Notes: generated by a model not told the origin, from the letters alone. DNA of 64,000 nt from JBFMDN01 sp040753915 (GCA_040753915.1 JBFMDN010000018.1:27958-91957); one strand, 5' to 3'; shown: positions 42,235 through 52,425, counted from the first letter of the stretch. A program made the numbers and translations.

Positions 42235-44614
42235 GATCGCCCCCTGAAGACAAAAGGGCTGCTTCTTGTCCGGTCGGCAGTGAGAAGGAAAAGGTAGAGC
42301 CCTGTCCCGGTCCTTCCGACTTTACCCACAGCCGACCGCCGTGGACTTCTACGATCCTTTTTGCCAGAGCCAACCCTATTCCTGTTCCCTGACAAGCGGG
42401 ATCGAGCTTTTCGAAGAGCCCAAAGATTTTCTCCTGATACGCGAGATCCACTCCCATCCCATTGTCGCTCACGGAGACAATGACCTCATTTCCCTTCATT
42501 TCCGCTGAGATACGAATGCGCGGATTCGGCTGATCTCCCATGAATTTTATCGCATTTTCCACGAGGTTTTGCATGACTTCCATGAGCCGAGCCCTGTCCC
42601 CGAACACAGTCGGGAGATCCAATGCGATATCTACAACCACCTGACGCTCTGCGATACGGGCAGCAAGGAGATCGACCGTCTCTTCGGCCAATTCGTGGAG
42701 AGGGACTTCTGTGGGAACGTTCACGATTCGGCCGATGCGGGAAAGCTCGAGGAGCTGATCGAGCAAGACGGACATCTTTTCTGCCGCTCGGCTAATCCTG
42801 TCGAGATCCTCGTTCACGCTCGCCGGATTGCCTTGTCTCAAGTCTTCCTGGACAAATCCTACAAAGGTTTTGATGGTTATCAAAGGGCTGCTCAGGTCGT
42901 GAGATACGGTGTAGGTAAAGCGCTCCAATTCGGCATTCTTTGCTTCCAGCTCAGCGATAAGCCTCTCTAGCTCCTCTTCTGCCATCTTACGGTCCGTAAC
43001 GTCTTGGAGCGAGCCGGCCATGCGAGTCGGTACCCCTTCCGAATTTCTCAATGCCTCTCCTCTCCAGCGAAACCAGCGGTACTCGCCTGATGGTGTGCGC
43101 ACACGGCATTCGAAATCCAGGGGCTCATCCCGATCCACGTGGCCGCGAATGGCAGACATCACCTTGCCTCGATCCTTCGGATGCACAAGGCTCTGGAGGT
43201 GAGAGAGGCTCCCTATGCGATCTCGATCAGGCCACCCCACCATCTCGGTAAAGCGAGGCGAAAACCATGCCAAATCTCTGCCCATGTCGAACCAGTCCCA
43301 AAGTCCGTCATTGGCTCCCTTTACGGCCAGCTCGAAGCGTTCCTCGCTGGCCCTGAGAGCGTCTTCCACTCGCTCGCGCTCGGCAATTTCCGCTGTGAGC
43401 TCCGCGGTACGCTCCTTCACTTGGCTCTCGAGGTCTTCTTGCCAGCGGCGAATCCGGTCCACCATGGCATCGAACGTGTCGGTCAATATTCCGAGCTCTC
43501 CGGGGACCCTGGCCCCCACCCGTGCATCGAGATTTCCTCCAGCAACCTCTCTGGCGACCCGGGTCAAGCTGTCTACAGGACCGGCTATTTTCCCCGCGAT
43601 CCAGAACCCCATCCCGGAGGCACAGAGGATGCCGAGCAGGCTAATCAAAGAGGCTGCCAGCACACGCTTGTCTAACGGACCGAACACTTCAGCGATGTCC
43701 CGTTTTACCACAATACCTATTCGTTGCTTCCCCGAAAGCTCCACCGAGCGATAGGCGGCCAGCACCTCTTCTCCCCGGTAGTCTTTCGCTGCGACAACAC
43801 CTTCTTTGCCTGCGGCCGCAAGACCGGCCGGTTTTGTTTCGATCCGAGATCTCAGAAAGCCTGGTGGGGACATTCCTGCCGGCGCTTGGGACGGCTTGAG
43901 CAGGAGCTTGGAGTCTTGATCCACCAAGACAACCTCGCCGCTGCGCCCGAGCCCTGCCCCCACGTGGAGCAATGGCTTGAGCACCCTTTCCAGATCCACT
44001 GTCATGACGAGAAAGCATGGATTGGCTGAACCTGCGGAGCCAAACCGCCTCACTGTCAGTAGATGGGCGGACTGATCCGCATGGATAGGGTCGATTACAA
44101 AGAACGTTTCGGAGTCAAGATCAGATAGCCGCCTCAGCAGCGCTTTATCGAGAGACGTACCGACTTGACGGTCATCGGTGGACCCGATTACGACACCCGA
44201 GTTGGCTTCAGCGACCAGAATCGCTTCATAGCGCTTGTAGCTCCGTAGCATGTCTTTCAACTGTTGGCTGAGACTCTGGAATTCCGGCTGGGCTTTCACG
44301 AAGCCATGGATCGTCTCAGTATCGGTGCTGCTCTTCAACATTTGATTAGTCATGCCCGCGGTCAGGGATGCTATGAGCACGGTTTCGGAAATGGCTCGAG
44401 CGTCCGAGCTGCGCTCACTGAGCCAGTCGGTGACCCGATCTTTCATGAGATCGGCAACTAGGGTGAGACTCCGGACTGCCTCCAACCGTGCCTCTCCAAA
44501 GGAGCCCAGATCGGATGTGAAAGGAATTCCGAACGTCCTCGTGAGGCTAACCGCTATTAGCACCACAGTTGAAAGAATTCCAAAGCTGAGCGCCATTTTC
44601 GAGCGAAGGCTCAT
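42224..44614 (-). CDS. Membrane sensor histidine kinase (Cache-HAMP-PAS-HisKA-HATPase)
   Basis: Residues 7-28 are a membrane helix. About 30-300 is an extracytoplasmic double-Cache-like sensing region (FVIDPIHADQSAHLLTVRRF). A second membrane helix lies near 305-330 (LAASLISLLGILCASGMGFWIAG), then HAMP, a coiled coil, a PAS_3 domain with PAC end (about 420-545), HisKA with the acceptor His in YTVSHDLSSPL (near 570), and HATPase with DNGMGVD and GTGIGLALAKRIVE. Small extracellular ligands such as carboxylates or amino acids are usual for Cache sensors. First gene of the three-gene signalling operon. Confidence 0.94.
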   Translation of the reverse strand: MSLRSKMALSFGILSTVVLIAVSLTRTFGIPFTSDLGSFGEARLEAVRSLTLVADLMKDRVTDWLSERSSDARAISETVLIASLTAGMTNQMLKSSTDTETIHGFVKAQPEFQSLSQQLKDMLRSYKRYEAILVAEANSGVVIGSTDDRQVGTSLDKALLRRLSDLDSETFFVIDPIHADQSAHLLTVRRFGSAGSANPCFLVMTVDLERVLKPLLHVGAGLGRSGEVVLVDQDSKLLLKPSQAPAGMSPPGFLRSRIETKPAGLAAAGKEGVVAAKDYRGEEVLAAYRSVELSGKQRIGIVVKRDIAEVFGPLDKRVLAASLISLLGILCASGMGFWIAGKIAGPVDSLTRVAREVAGGNLDARVGARVPGELGILTDTFDAMVDRIRRWQEDLESQVKERTAELTAEIAERERVEDALRASEERFELAVKGANDGLWDWFDMGRDLAWFSPRFTEMVGWPDRDRIGSLSHLQSLVHPKDRGKVMSAIRGHVDRDEPLDFECRVRTPSGEYRWFRWRGEALRNSEGVPTRMAGSLQDVTDRKMAEEELERLIAELEAKNAELERFTYTVSHDLSSPLITIKTFVGFVQEDLRQGNPASVNEDLDRISRAAEKMSVLLDQLLELSRIGRIVNVPTEVPLHELAEETVDLLAARIAERQVVVDIALDLPTVFGDRARLMEVMQNLVENAIKFMGDQPNPRIRISAEMKGNEVIVSVSDNGMGVDLAYQEKIFGLFEKLDPACQGTGIGLALAKRIVEVHGGRLWVKSEGPGQGSTFSFSLPTGQEAALLSSGGDHEG

Positions 44615-45057
44615 CGGTTAGGCCAGTCTACTTCAAGTATGATGCCGAATCCTGTAGCATTCCTATGCGTGAAACTCGCACCCGCAAGTCGAAAAGACGA
44701 GATGAGAAGCCCTGTAGGGTAGCTACGTACTTACTTCACCTAGCACAAGATAGCCCTGTTAGGCAAGGACCGGCATCTCGAGACTCATCGCCCTTGACGC
44801 GTCCATCATCGTAGGATACCCTATGAGGGTCAACCTGAGGGAGACTCCCATTTGCGAACGCAACTCTGGAGGGAGACAGGTGGCACATAAGCGTTCGTGA
44901 AAATCTTTCCTGGAGATCCGGTTAGCTGGTTTCGTCCGCCACGATTTCGATCACAGGGAACATACTTATCGATCCGCAATCCAAGCTCTTCGCTGGGTGA
45001 ATCCGAGCGTGTATTGCAGGCGGCAAGGAGTCCGGAGTCCATGCAGGAATAGAGGCC
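44615..45057. other. Divergent intergenic region between the sensor kinase operon and purF
   Basis: About 440 bases with no gene, RNA or repeat recognised. Promoters for both directions should be here. I looked for a purine riboswitch before purF and did not find its conserved core. Confidence 0.4.
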
Positions 45058-46485
45058 ATGTATTTTGATTCATCCTCCAAAAAAGAGGAGTGCGGAATTT
45101 TCGGTATTTACGGCACGGAAGATCCGGCGCGTCTCACATACCTGGGGCTGTATGCGCTCCAGCATCGAGGACAGGAATCCGCTGGAATAGTCACCAGTAA
45201 CGGTGTCAATGTGCAGGTCCAGAAGGGGATGGGGCTCGTCGCTGACGTCTTCAAGGAAAGCGACCTCCAGATCCTCAAAGGTCACATGGGAATAGGCCAT
45301 GTGCGGTACTCCACGACAGGCAGCTCCATGCTGCGGAATGCTCAGCCATTTCTTGTGGAGCAGATCGATCGCGTCTTAGCACTGGCCCATAACGGGAACG
45401 TGGTCAATGTTGCAAAGCTCAGAAGAAAACTGGAGCACAAGGGAGCAATCTTTCAAACTACGACCGATTCTGAATTGATGGTCCACCTGATTCTCCATAA
45501 GAAGGGTAGCCTCGAAGAGCGCCTGGTGAAGTCGTTCGAAGAACTGAAGGGGGCCTGGTCAGTGATCCTTCTTACTCGCCAGGGTATTCTCGGAGCACGC
45601 GACCCGTACGGAATCAGACCCTTGTGTTTGGGACGCAAGGGCGATGCAATTGTCCTTGCTTCTGAGACCTGCGCCCTGGACATCATTGGAGCAGAGTACG
45701 TTCGCGACGTTGAGCCTGGAGAGATCGTCAGGGTGGATCACAACGGCATAGAATCGATTCAAGGACCACGGAAGTCTCATTCCGCCATGTGCGTGTTCGA
45801 GTACATCTATTTCTCGCGTCCTGATTCCCGGATCTTCGGACACGGGGTGTACCAGGTACGGAAGCAGTTGGGGCTGCAATTGGCCTTGGAAAGCCCTGTC
45901 GAGGGTGCGGATATCGTCGTGCCGATGCCTGCCTCAGGGAATTATGCGGCTCTGGGCTTTGCGCAGGGGAGCGGCTTGCCCCTCGAATATGGAGTAATCC
46001 GAAATCACTATGTCGGCAGAACGTTTATTCAGCCGTCTCCCGCGATTCGAGACCTGGGTGTGCGGCTGAAACTCAATCCGGTTCGGGATGTACTGGAAGG
46101 CAAGAAAGTCGTCGTGGTCGACGACTCGATTGTTCGCGGAACCACTAGCAAGCTCAGGACGCGCACGTTGCGAGAAGCTGGCGCTGAAGAGATTCATATG
46201 CGCATCAGTTGCCCGCCAATCCGCTTCCCCTGTTTCTATGGCATCGATTTCTCCAGCAAGGGAGATCTCATTGCCTGCTCGAACACAGTGCAGCAGATAT
46301 GCGATTTTATAGGAGCCGATTCCCTCGAGTACTTGAGCCTCGATGGTATGTTCAAGGCCATGCCGGTAGGTTCCAAACATTTCTGTGCGGCCTGTTTCAC
46401 CGGGCAATATCCGGTCAGGATCACTGACGAATTCAGCAAAGAAATTCTCGAGTGCGCGCCCCTTAGTGCCACGCACTGGCAATGA
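45058..46485 (+). CDS. purF: Amidophosphoribosyltransferase
   Basis: First committed step of purine synthesis: PRPP and glutamine to phosphoribosylamine. The N-terminal Ntn-hydrolase nucleophile is Cys12 (EECGIFGIYG), so an 11-residue propeptide is expected to be removed. GLYALQHRGQESAGI and the PRPP loop VVVVDDSIVRGTTS are typical. The late HFCAACFTGQYP, plus an earlier Cys, indicates the [4Fe-4S] Bacillus-type enzyme. 475 residues. It stands alone, convergent with ispD. Confidence 0.96.
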   Translation: MYFDSSSKKEECGIFGIYGTEDPARLTYLGLYALQHRGQESAGIVTSNGVNVQVQKGMGLVADVFKESDLQILKGHMGIGHVRYSTTGSSMLRNAQPFLVEQIDRVLALAHNGNVVNVAKLRRKLEHKGAIFQTTTDSELMVHLILHKKGSLEERLVKSFEELKGAWSVILLTRQGILGARDPYGIRPLCLGRKGDAIVLASETCALDIIGAEYVRDVEPGEIVRVDHNGIESIQGPRKSHSAMCVFEYIYFSRPDSRIFGHGVYQVRKQLGLQLALESPVEGADIVVPMPASGNYAALGFAQGSGLPLEYGVIRNHYVGRTFIQPSPAIRDLGVRLKLNPVRDVLEGKKVVVVDDSIVRGTTSKLRTRTLREAGAEEIHMRISCPPIRFPCFYGIDFSSKGDLIACSNTVQQICDFIGADSLEYLSLDGMFKAMPVGSKHFCAACFTGQYPVRITDEFSKEILECAPLSATHWQ

Positions 46486-46511
46486 AATGAGCCCGGGCGC
46501 TGCTCATGGCT

Positions 46512-47186
46512 TCATCCCAACACGAGCAGTCTGGCCAGTTGCAGGTCTTCCGGAGTGGTGATCTTTATATTGTAGGGGGAGTCTTCGACGACGGCCACAG
46601 GCAAGCCGAGGCGCTCTACGAGACAGGCGTCGTCGGTCCCCGAGAAGCCCTCCTGCTCGGCCGCTCGGTGAGCCTCCAGGATCAGTCTGGTTAGAAATGT
46701 TTGCGGAGTGTGGGCAAGCCACAGCTCAGTCCGGCTCAGGGTGAGCAGGTGTCGACCTTCTTTTCTTTTGACCGTATCCTTTACGGGCGCGCACGCCAAA
46801 GCGGCTCCTGTTGCTCTGGCCGCTTCGATAGTCTTTGTGATGGTGGCCTCAGATACCAGGGGTCTGGCCCCGTCGTGGATAGCAACGATATCTGTGCGAT
46901 CCAAGGTTACTAGGCCGTTAAAAACGGATTGCTGGCGGGTCGCTCCTCCAGGCACGATCCTTTCGATCTTAGAAAACCCGTACGGCTCGAGGACCACTGA
47001 CCGACAGAATGTCTCGTCTCCAGGAGGGACTGTGATCACGATAACATCGATGAGAGGATGTTCATCAAAGGCTTTGACAGTCCGAGCGAGAAGAGGAGAT
47101 CCTCCCAGATCCAGGTACTGCTTCGGGCGGTCCGCACCCATTCTGCTCCCGTATCCTGCGGCCGTGATGAGCGCTGCACACGTCAT
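46512..47186 (-). CDS. ispD: 2-C-methyl-D-erythritol 4-phosphate cytidylyltransferase
   Basis: MEP-pathway isoprenoid enzyme that makes CDP-ME from CTP and MEP. The 224-residue protein has the CTP-binding loop ALITAAGYGSRMGADRPKQYL, the signature VAIHDGARPLVS, and NIKITTPEDLQLA at the C-terminus. AAGGAA precedes ATG 47186. No ispF is fused or adjacent. Convergent with purF, with 26 bases between stops. Confidence 0.95.
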   Translation of the reverse strand: MTCAALITAAGYGSRMGADRPKQYLDLGGSPLLARTVKAFDEHPLIDVIVITVPPGDETFCRSVVLEPYGFSKIERIVPGGATRQQSVFNGLVTLDRTDIVAIHDGARPLVSEATITKTIEAARATGAALACAPVKDTVKRKEGRHLLTLSRTELWLAHTPQTFLTRLILEAHRAAEQEGFSGTDDACLVERLGLPVAVVEDSPYNIKITTPEDLQLARLLVLG

Positions 47187-47246
47187 CTAATAGGTTCCTT
47201 GTCAGATGATTGACTGGAGTCTTTACAACGATGGTCGCGAGAGGGT

Positions 47247-48659
47247 TTAACTGCCGTCTTTGACGTATCCTTGGGCTCGCAGGGCCTTCATGATTGCCTG
47301 TCCGGTCCCCCTGGGCACGTGGATGGTGTGGGGGCGGTCCACCCCCCCACCTTTTCTTGCCTTGAACGCGGGGGTCCCTTTCGTGAGCGTTCCATTTATC
47401 TCCCTGATGAGCCGCAAAGATGACCCTGCAATCGCAGCCAACAGGCTGGCTGGCACGTCACGTACAAGTCTGATTCCTTCCAGGGACTCGATCTCCACCG
47501 AAGGCACACGCGGCAAGTTCATATCATAGAACGAACGGTGCTTGTCTATTATCCACAGGGCCAGCCATCTTGGGATGTAGTCTTCCGTCTCACGGGGTAA
47601 CTTCACATCCCAATAGTTGACCGTATTGTAGGCACCGATTCTATAAGCGGTTTCTGCAAGCCCCGCATTGTACGCAGCAGCGCTCATGAGCCAGCCGCAT
47701 GGCTTCCCGTTGATAGAAAGCCGTGATCGAATCCATTTCAAATACCGAGCAGCCGACCTGGTTGAGAGAACAAGGTCCTTTCGTTCGTCAATCCCCTGAT
47801 CCACGGTAAGCCCCCAGTCATAGTCCTTGTCACTGGATGGCTCGCCGGCCGCAGTAGTTTTCAGGAACTGCCACCACCCTGCTGCCATGGAAGGCGAGAC
47901 AATAGAAGAGCTGTATCCTGACTCGAGGGCAGGCAACATGTTGAATTCTGCAGGCACCCCTTCTTGAAGGAGGATCGTTTTGACGATCCCGCCGTACCGA
48001 TCCTTTCTCTTGAGCCACACCTCTGTGGTAGCGCGAAAATCTGTGAGGAGGTAATTGATCTGGTACTCGACTCTCCTGCGGACATCGTCTCGTTCCAGGG
48101 GAATCGATTCATCACAGAAGGTCATCCCCCGCTGCAGTAGCTCGGGCGGCAGGCCGACCCTTGGGGAAGGCGGCCTTGTCTGAGGGGAAGGATCGAATTT
48201 GAGACAGTGCAAGGCGTGCGCCTTGAGCAGCTCGTCTCGTCGTTGCGCGGACTGGGCTTCCCTCTTTGCTAGGTGTTCGAGACGATCGAGGACTTGCCCA
48301 ACCGGATCGGATGTGACGAGTTCGGGGGGAACGGCCCATTTCCATGCAATGAATCGGATCAGCGTGATCTCCGAGGGCAGGAAAGATTTTCGGGCAGACA
48401 CGCTCCCCAATGAGAGGAAGCTCTCACTGGTGGCAAGAATGCCATACTCATCGAGAATCCGGCCGAAATTGGGGGGGAGCTCCGGACAGATCGAGGACGC
48501 GTGAACGATTTCGGCCTCCAATTGTTGGGCTATATCGTAGGCGCAGAGCAGAGGTACCCGTTTTCGGACCTCCTCGTCCAGGACGGGGTAGTACAACAAC
48601 ACAAAGAGGACCAGTGGGAAAAGGAAGCAGGGGCCCATAGCCTCGATAGCTCTTCTCAT
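47247..48659 (-). CDS. Membrane-anchored lytic transglycosylase (SLT, MltD-like)
   Basis: 470 residues: an N-terminal hydrophobic segment (PCFLFPLVLFVLLYYPVL), a long helical region, then a lysozyme-like SLT domain around 240-390. The catalytic Glu is in NMLPALESGYSSSIVSPSMAAGWWQFL, and AAAYNAG marks the other side of the groove. It should cleave peptidoglycan in the periplasm. MltD carries C-terminal LysM repeats; here the C-terminus (GGGVDRPHTIHVPRGTGQAIMKALRAQG) resembles only a remnant. Encoded 15 bases after the TPR gene, in one transcript. Confidence 0.88.
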   Translation of the reverse strand: MRRAIEAMGPCFLFPLVLFVLLYYPVLDEEVRKRVPLLCAYDIAQQLEAEIVHASSICPELPPNFGRILDEYGILATSESFLSLGSVSARKSFLPSEITLIRFIAWKWAVPPELVTSDPVGQVLDRLEHLAKREAQSAQRRDELLKAHALHCLKFDPSPQTRPPSPRVGLPPELLQRGMTFCDESIPLERDDVRRRVEYQINYLLTDFRATTEVWLKRKDRYGGIVKTILLQEGVPAEFNMLPALESGYSSSIVSPSMAAGWWQFLKTTAAGEPSSDKDYDWGLTVDQGIDERKDLVLSTRSAARYLKWIRSRLSINGKPCGWLMSAAAYNAGLAETAYRIGAYNTVNYWDVKLPRETEDYIPRWLALWIIDKHRSFYDMNLPRVPSVEIESLEGIRLVRDVPASLLAAIAGSSLRLIREINGTLTKGTPAFKARKGGGVDRPHTIHVPRGTGQAIMKALRAQGYVKDGS

Positions 48660-48674
48660 GCCCTACAGCGCACC

Positions 48675-49385
48675 TCATCGAGCGTCAGCAATCATGTGCT
48701 CGGCCAACCACTGTATGCGGCGGTCAGAAGGGACGGCCTGTCTGGCCTTCTGACATGCAACAGCCGCCGCTTTTTCGTCTCCGCCGTTAACCAGTGCGAT
48801 TATGAGATGAATCCATCCGGGAGCGTAGTCGGGAAACGCCTCCACCGTGCGTTCGTACCTCGCGATTGCCTCCTTCATTCGTCCCTGGTGCTCGAGGCTG
48901 ACCGCAGAATAGAACAGCGGCCTGGGATCTCTCTCCAGGAGACCACGACTCACACGAAAACACGTGGATGCTTGGTGGAAATCACGCCTGCTTAATGCTG
49001 CCAGCCCTTTGCGCAACAGCGCTTCTCTCGCGGGGTTTGCCGTTGACTGAGAATCCGCAAGGACTCGAGCTGCCTCAAGTTGCTCCAAATTTCTGCGGGC
49101 AATAGCGTTTTTCGGGTCCGCGGCAAGAGCATCCTTGTAACACCTGACGGCATCCGGCGCTTTGCCTAGATCTTCAAGAGTTGCACCGAGTTGAACAAGG
49201 ACCTCTCCGTTCCCTTTGGCTCGGCTCAGCGCTTCAACCAAGGCTTCTGCGGCTTCTCGGCTCTTGCCCTCCACGCGCAACGCCATTCCCCTGTCCAGCA
49301 GTCTTGCAGCGTCATCCGCTACACATGGTGAAAACAACCATGTCATGGCTGCTGCCAAGGTGCAACCGACAACCTTTGTCCTCAA
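48675..49385 (-). CDS. Secreted TPR protein
   Basis: 236 residues with a signal peptide (MRTKVVGCTLAAAMTWLFSPCVA) and about five TPR units (EVLVQLGATLEDLGKAPDAVRCYKDALAADPKNAIA, FYSAVSLEHQGRMKEAIARYERTVEAFPDYAPGW). Exported scaffold, probably working with the transglycosylase encoded 15 bases downstream in envelope assembly. No other domain. Confidence 0.88.
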   Translation of the reverse strand: MRTKVVGCTLAAAMTWLFSPCVADDAARLLDRGMALRVEGKSREAAEALVEALSRAKGNGEVLVQLGATLEDLGKAPDAVRCYKDALAADPKNAIARRNLEQLEAARVLADSQSTANPAREALLRKGLAALSRRDFHQASTCFRVSRGLLERDPRPLFYSAVSLEHQGRMKEAIARYERTVEAFPDYAPGWIHLIIALVNGGDEKAAAVACQKARQAVPSDRRIQWLAEHMIADAR

Positions 49386-49608
49386 CGCACCAATCCTTTT
49401 CGCGGAATTGAATCAGATCATGATATAAATGGTACCTGTCGTCAAGGCGTTGTTAGCGCGTCTCATCTCCCACTCGGGAGAGACAAGCGGTTCCCTATGG
49501 AAAAAAAGCCTGGCTCGGGAGAGAGCACAGCTCCGATGGGTCAAGAGCAGTGTCAAGCAGGTCTCGGCAGGAATTGACAGACCAGAATCTGCGAGGTAAG
49601 AAGAGCTG

Positions 49609-51441
49609 ATGAGACTACAGAAAAGTGCTGATGTCCGATTCCTCATGGGCAACGAAGCCATAGGGCGGGGGATCATCCAGGCCGGCTGCTCGGTGGCCGC
49701 AGCATATCCCGGCACCCCCTCTTCAGAAATCCTCGAATCGCTCGTCCGATGGAAGAAGGAGCTTGACCATCCAATTTACCTGGAATGGTCAGTCAATGAG
49801 AAGGTGGCGTTCGAGGTGGCGTACGGGGCATCGTTGGCCGGCGCGCGCTCTGCTGCGGCGATGAAGATGGTGGGCCTGAATGTGGCATCTGACCCGGTAC
49901 TGAGCGCGGCTTACCTTGGAGTTCGCGGCGGGCTAGTGCTCGTGGTGGCGGACGATCCCGGGCCTCATTCGAGTCAGACAGAGCAAGATAGCCGTTTCTT
50001 CGCATGGTGGGCAAAGATCCCTGTGCTGGACCCCGGGACCCCGGCAGAAGCCCTGGAAATGGCCATTCGTGCTTTCGAGCTGTCCGAAACATACGGGGTG
50101 CCAGTCATCCTTCGGCCATGTTTGAGAGTGTGCCATGCGCGCCAGAATGTAGTTGTTTCGCCTCCTTCCGACCCCGTGGACGTAGGCCCCTTCAAGAGAA
50201 ACTGGACGCGATGGGCTGCCATTCCGCGGTACAGATTGGTTCTCCACGGAGAGCTCAACGAAAAGCTCGCTACCATGACCTCACAAGAGCCGGAAGCTCG
50301 CCCCCGTCTTGTCTGGCAAGGCTCGGGGAGCTCCTGGGCCGTCATAACCTCCGGGTCGGTATCTTCGCACGTGCTGGACATTGTGGCAGACGACGAACGG
50401 CTTTCCTGCATGAACGTGTACAAGGTGGACATGCCGTTCCCCGTAAATGCTGAGGCGCTCCAGCAGATAGTCGACGCGCACGAGAAAACTCTCGTAATAG
50501 AAGAGACCCAACCCGTGATGGAACTTCATCTTGCGGATCGCAGACGCGTCCTGGGGCGTATGTCGGGTCATGTGCCGCCTCAGGGAGAGCTCATCCCCGA
50601 GCTGGTGGAACAAATAGCTCTCAAGGCGGTGGGGTTCGAGCCCGAGGTCCGGCAGCTCCCTGCAATTAAGCCCCGCAAGCCGACTCTCTGCGCTGGTTGT
50701 CCCCACAGGCCTGCGTTCTATATGATCAAGAAGATCTTCGATGGCGCCGTCTATTCGAGCGACATCGGTTGTTACACCCTCGGAATCAATATGGGTGCTG
50801 TGGATACATGCCTGTGCATGGGCGCGTCGGTGGGCATGGCCGGAGGACTCACCCGTGGCCCTGACTCTACGGGGAACACCCGTGTGGTAGCTACCATTGG
50901 GGACTCGACCTTTTACCATGCCGGGATCCCTCCGCTCATCAACGCGGTGCACACGCGAGCATCTTTCGTGCTCGTGATCATGGACAACAGCCTCACCGCA
51001 ATGACCGGCGGCCAACCGACACCTGCCGACGATTTTCTTGCGGATGGCTCGCCCGCAACACGGGTGGACATGGAGACACTCGTGCGCGGATGCGGAGTGG
51101 AGCATGTGGAGATAGTAGACCCCTACGATCATGACGCTTTGGAGGAGGCGCTGGAGCGAGCCAAACGTTACACGTACGAAGACGGTCTCGGGGTGTCGGT
51201 GGTCGTCACGAGGCGTCCGTGCGTCAGGGCTCCCAACGTGAAAGCCATGCCTCGGGAGTTTTCCATAAGCGACCGATGCGACCTATGCATGAATTGCGTC
51301 AAAGATCTCGAGTGCCCAGCCATTCATTACGTCAAGGGAGAAAAGCGCATGGCTATCGACAAAGACCTCTGTTTTGGATGCGGCTTCTGCGTTCGCGTCT
51401 GCCCTTCCCAGGCCATTGTCTCGGGAGGTGTCTCATCATGA
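49609..51441 (+). CDS. iorA: Indolepyruvate:ferredoxin oxidoreductase, alpha subunit
   Basis: Thiamine-diphosphate enzyme that oxidatively decarboxylates aryl-pyruvates to aryl-acetyl-CoA with ferredoxin. The 610-residue chain has the N-terminal pyrimidine-binding domain (FLMGNEAIGRGIIQAGCSVAAAYPGTPSSEIL), the TPP domain with GDSTFYHAGIPPLINAV, and a C-terminal ferredoxin domain with two [4Fe-4S] motifs (CDLCMNCVKDLECP and CFGCGFCVRVCP). It overlaps iorB by 4 bases. Typical of anaerobes fermenting or synthesising aromatic amino acids, or activating aryl-acetates. Confidence 0.96.
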   Translation: MRLQKSADVRFLMGNEAIGRGIIQAGCSVAAAYPGTPSSEILESLVRWKKELDHPIYLEWSVNEKVAFEVAYGASLAGARSAAAMKMVGLNVASDPVLSAAYLGVRGGLVLVVADDPGPHSSQTEQDSRFFAWWAKIPVLDPGTPAEALEMAIRAFELSETYGVPVILRPCLRVCHARQNVVVSPPSDPVDVGPFKRNWTRWAAIPRYRLVLHGELNEKLATMTSQEPEARPRLVWQGSGSSWAVITSGSVSSHVLDIVADDERLSCMNVYKVDMPFPVNAEALQQIVDAHEKTLVIEETQPVMELHLADRRRVLGRMSGHVPPQGELIPELVEQIALKAVGFEPEVRQLPAIKPRKPTLCAGCPHRPAFYMIKKIFDGAVYSSDIGCYTLGINMGAVDTCLCMGASVGMAGGLTRGPDSTGNTRVVATIGDSTFYHAGIPPLINAVHTRASFVLVIMDNSLTAMTGGQPTPADDFLADGSPATRVDMETLVRGCGVEHVEIVDPYDHDALEEALERAKRYTYEDGLGVSVVVTRRPCVRAPNVKAMPREFSISDRCDLCMNCVKDLECPAIHYVKGEKRMAIDKDLCFGCGFCVRVCPSQAIVSGGVSS

Positions 51442-51968
51442 CCGAGCTTGTCTTGTGCGGCAGAGGCGGCCAAGGAATTGTCTTTCTCACCCGGCAGATT
51501 GGCGAGATCGCTGCCGGGAAGGGCTTGGACGTTATCTCATCGGAGACCCACGGCATGGCAGTCCGGGGAGGATCCATCAATAGCCACGTGCGCATAGGAG
51601 CTTTTCGGTCGCCATTGATTCGGCCGGGGCACGCGGATTTTCTCCTCTCTCTCGACTCGTCTGAGACATCCAATAACAGGCACTATCTCAAGCCGCACGG
51701 AATCATCATCGAGAATTCTCCCTTGTCGGACGAGCCCGGCACTTTCCGTGTCGATGCTGCCGGATTGGCGAGGAAATTCGGTCGAGTGCAACTCGAGAAT
51801 GTGGTGCTTCTTGGTTTTGCCGCGACGATCGATGGCTTTCCTTTCTCCGCGGATGATATTCGCAGTCACATAGAAAAGGATCGGAGGACCCAGATTCGTG
51901 AGTCCAACGTGAGGGCCTTTGAGGCTGGCTTTGGGGCTGGCCGTCGTCCGACCAACGGCCGGCCGTAA
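51438..51968 (+). CDS. iorB: Indolepyruvate:ferredoxin oxidoreductase, beta subunit
   Basis: Gamma-type domain of 2-oxoacid:ferredoxin oxidoreductases, 176 residues: LCGRGGQGIVFLTRQIGEIAAGKGLDVISSETHGMAVRGGSINSHVRIG, which binds CoA and contacts the alpha subunit. ATG 51438 overlaps the iorA stop (ATGA), so translation is coupled. A longer frame from 51219 inside iorA is rejected. Confidence 0.95.
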   Translation: MTELVLCGRGGQGIVFLTRQIGEIAAGKGLDVISSETHGMAVRGGSINSHVRIGAFRSPLIRPGHADFLLSLDSSETSNNRHYLKPHGIIIENSPLSDEPGTFRVDAAGLARKFGRVQLENVVLLGFAATIDGFPFSADDIRSHIEKDRRTQIRESNVRAFEAGFGAGRRPTNGRP

Positions 51969-52077
51969 CAGCGGGAAGGCCCGACAGAGGTGCCTGTGGC
52001 GGGTAGATTCGCTACTCAGGCCTTGACGTTGCTTCCGCAAAGTCCTAATCTGGACAAAAGCAATCAAGGAGGAACCC

Positions 52078-52338
52078 TTGGGGATAGAAGATGCTTTGTT
52101 GGGCTTAGCGGATCGGATATTGGATTTTGACGAGGCCTCTCTCGCCCAACTACAAGAAACGTATCTCAAAAAGGTCTCGGATTTCTCCCCCACCCGCGAA
52201 TGGGAGCGAGCAATAGTCGTGTATTTCCTCATAAATTCCGTTCGGGTCAAGAACAAAATTTTTAACGAGAAAGTCAAGGGGAGCCGACCTTCGGAGCCAA
52301 CGAGACCGTCCAGAAGTTTTCTTAAAATAGTCAAATGA
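52078..52338 (+). CDS. Small hypothetical protein, 86 residues, TTG start
   Basis: AAGGAGG at 52067-52073 lies 4-5 bases before TTG 52078 and fixes the start. The protein (MGIEDALLGLADRILDFDEASLAQLQETYLKKVSDFSPTREWERAIVVYFLINSVRVKNKIF in outline: an acidic helix, a W-E-R turn and a hydrophobic helix) looks like a folded helical domain with a basic tail. Not recognised. It follows iorB by about 110 bases and may be co-transcribed. Confidence 0.6.
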   Translation: MGIEDALLGLADRILDFDEASLAQLQETYLKKVSDFSPTREWERAIVVYFLINSVRVKNKIFNEKVKGSRPSEPTRPSRSFLKIVK

Positions 52339-52425
52339 GATTCTTTTACTCGAATGTTATTCACTAAGTCCACCCATCTGCCCGACATCGTGAGTGTTTC
52401 ATCCTGGCAGGAACTTTTTTTCGCC

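Noticed and set aside
44615..45057. Purine riboswitch upstream of purF
   Set aside because: The conserved loop and core sequences are absent.
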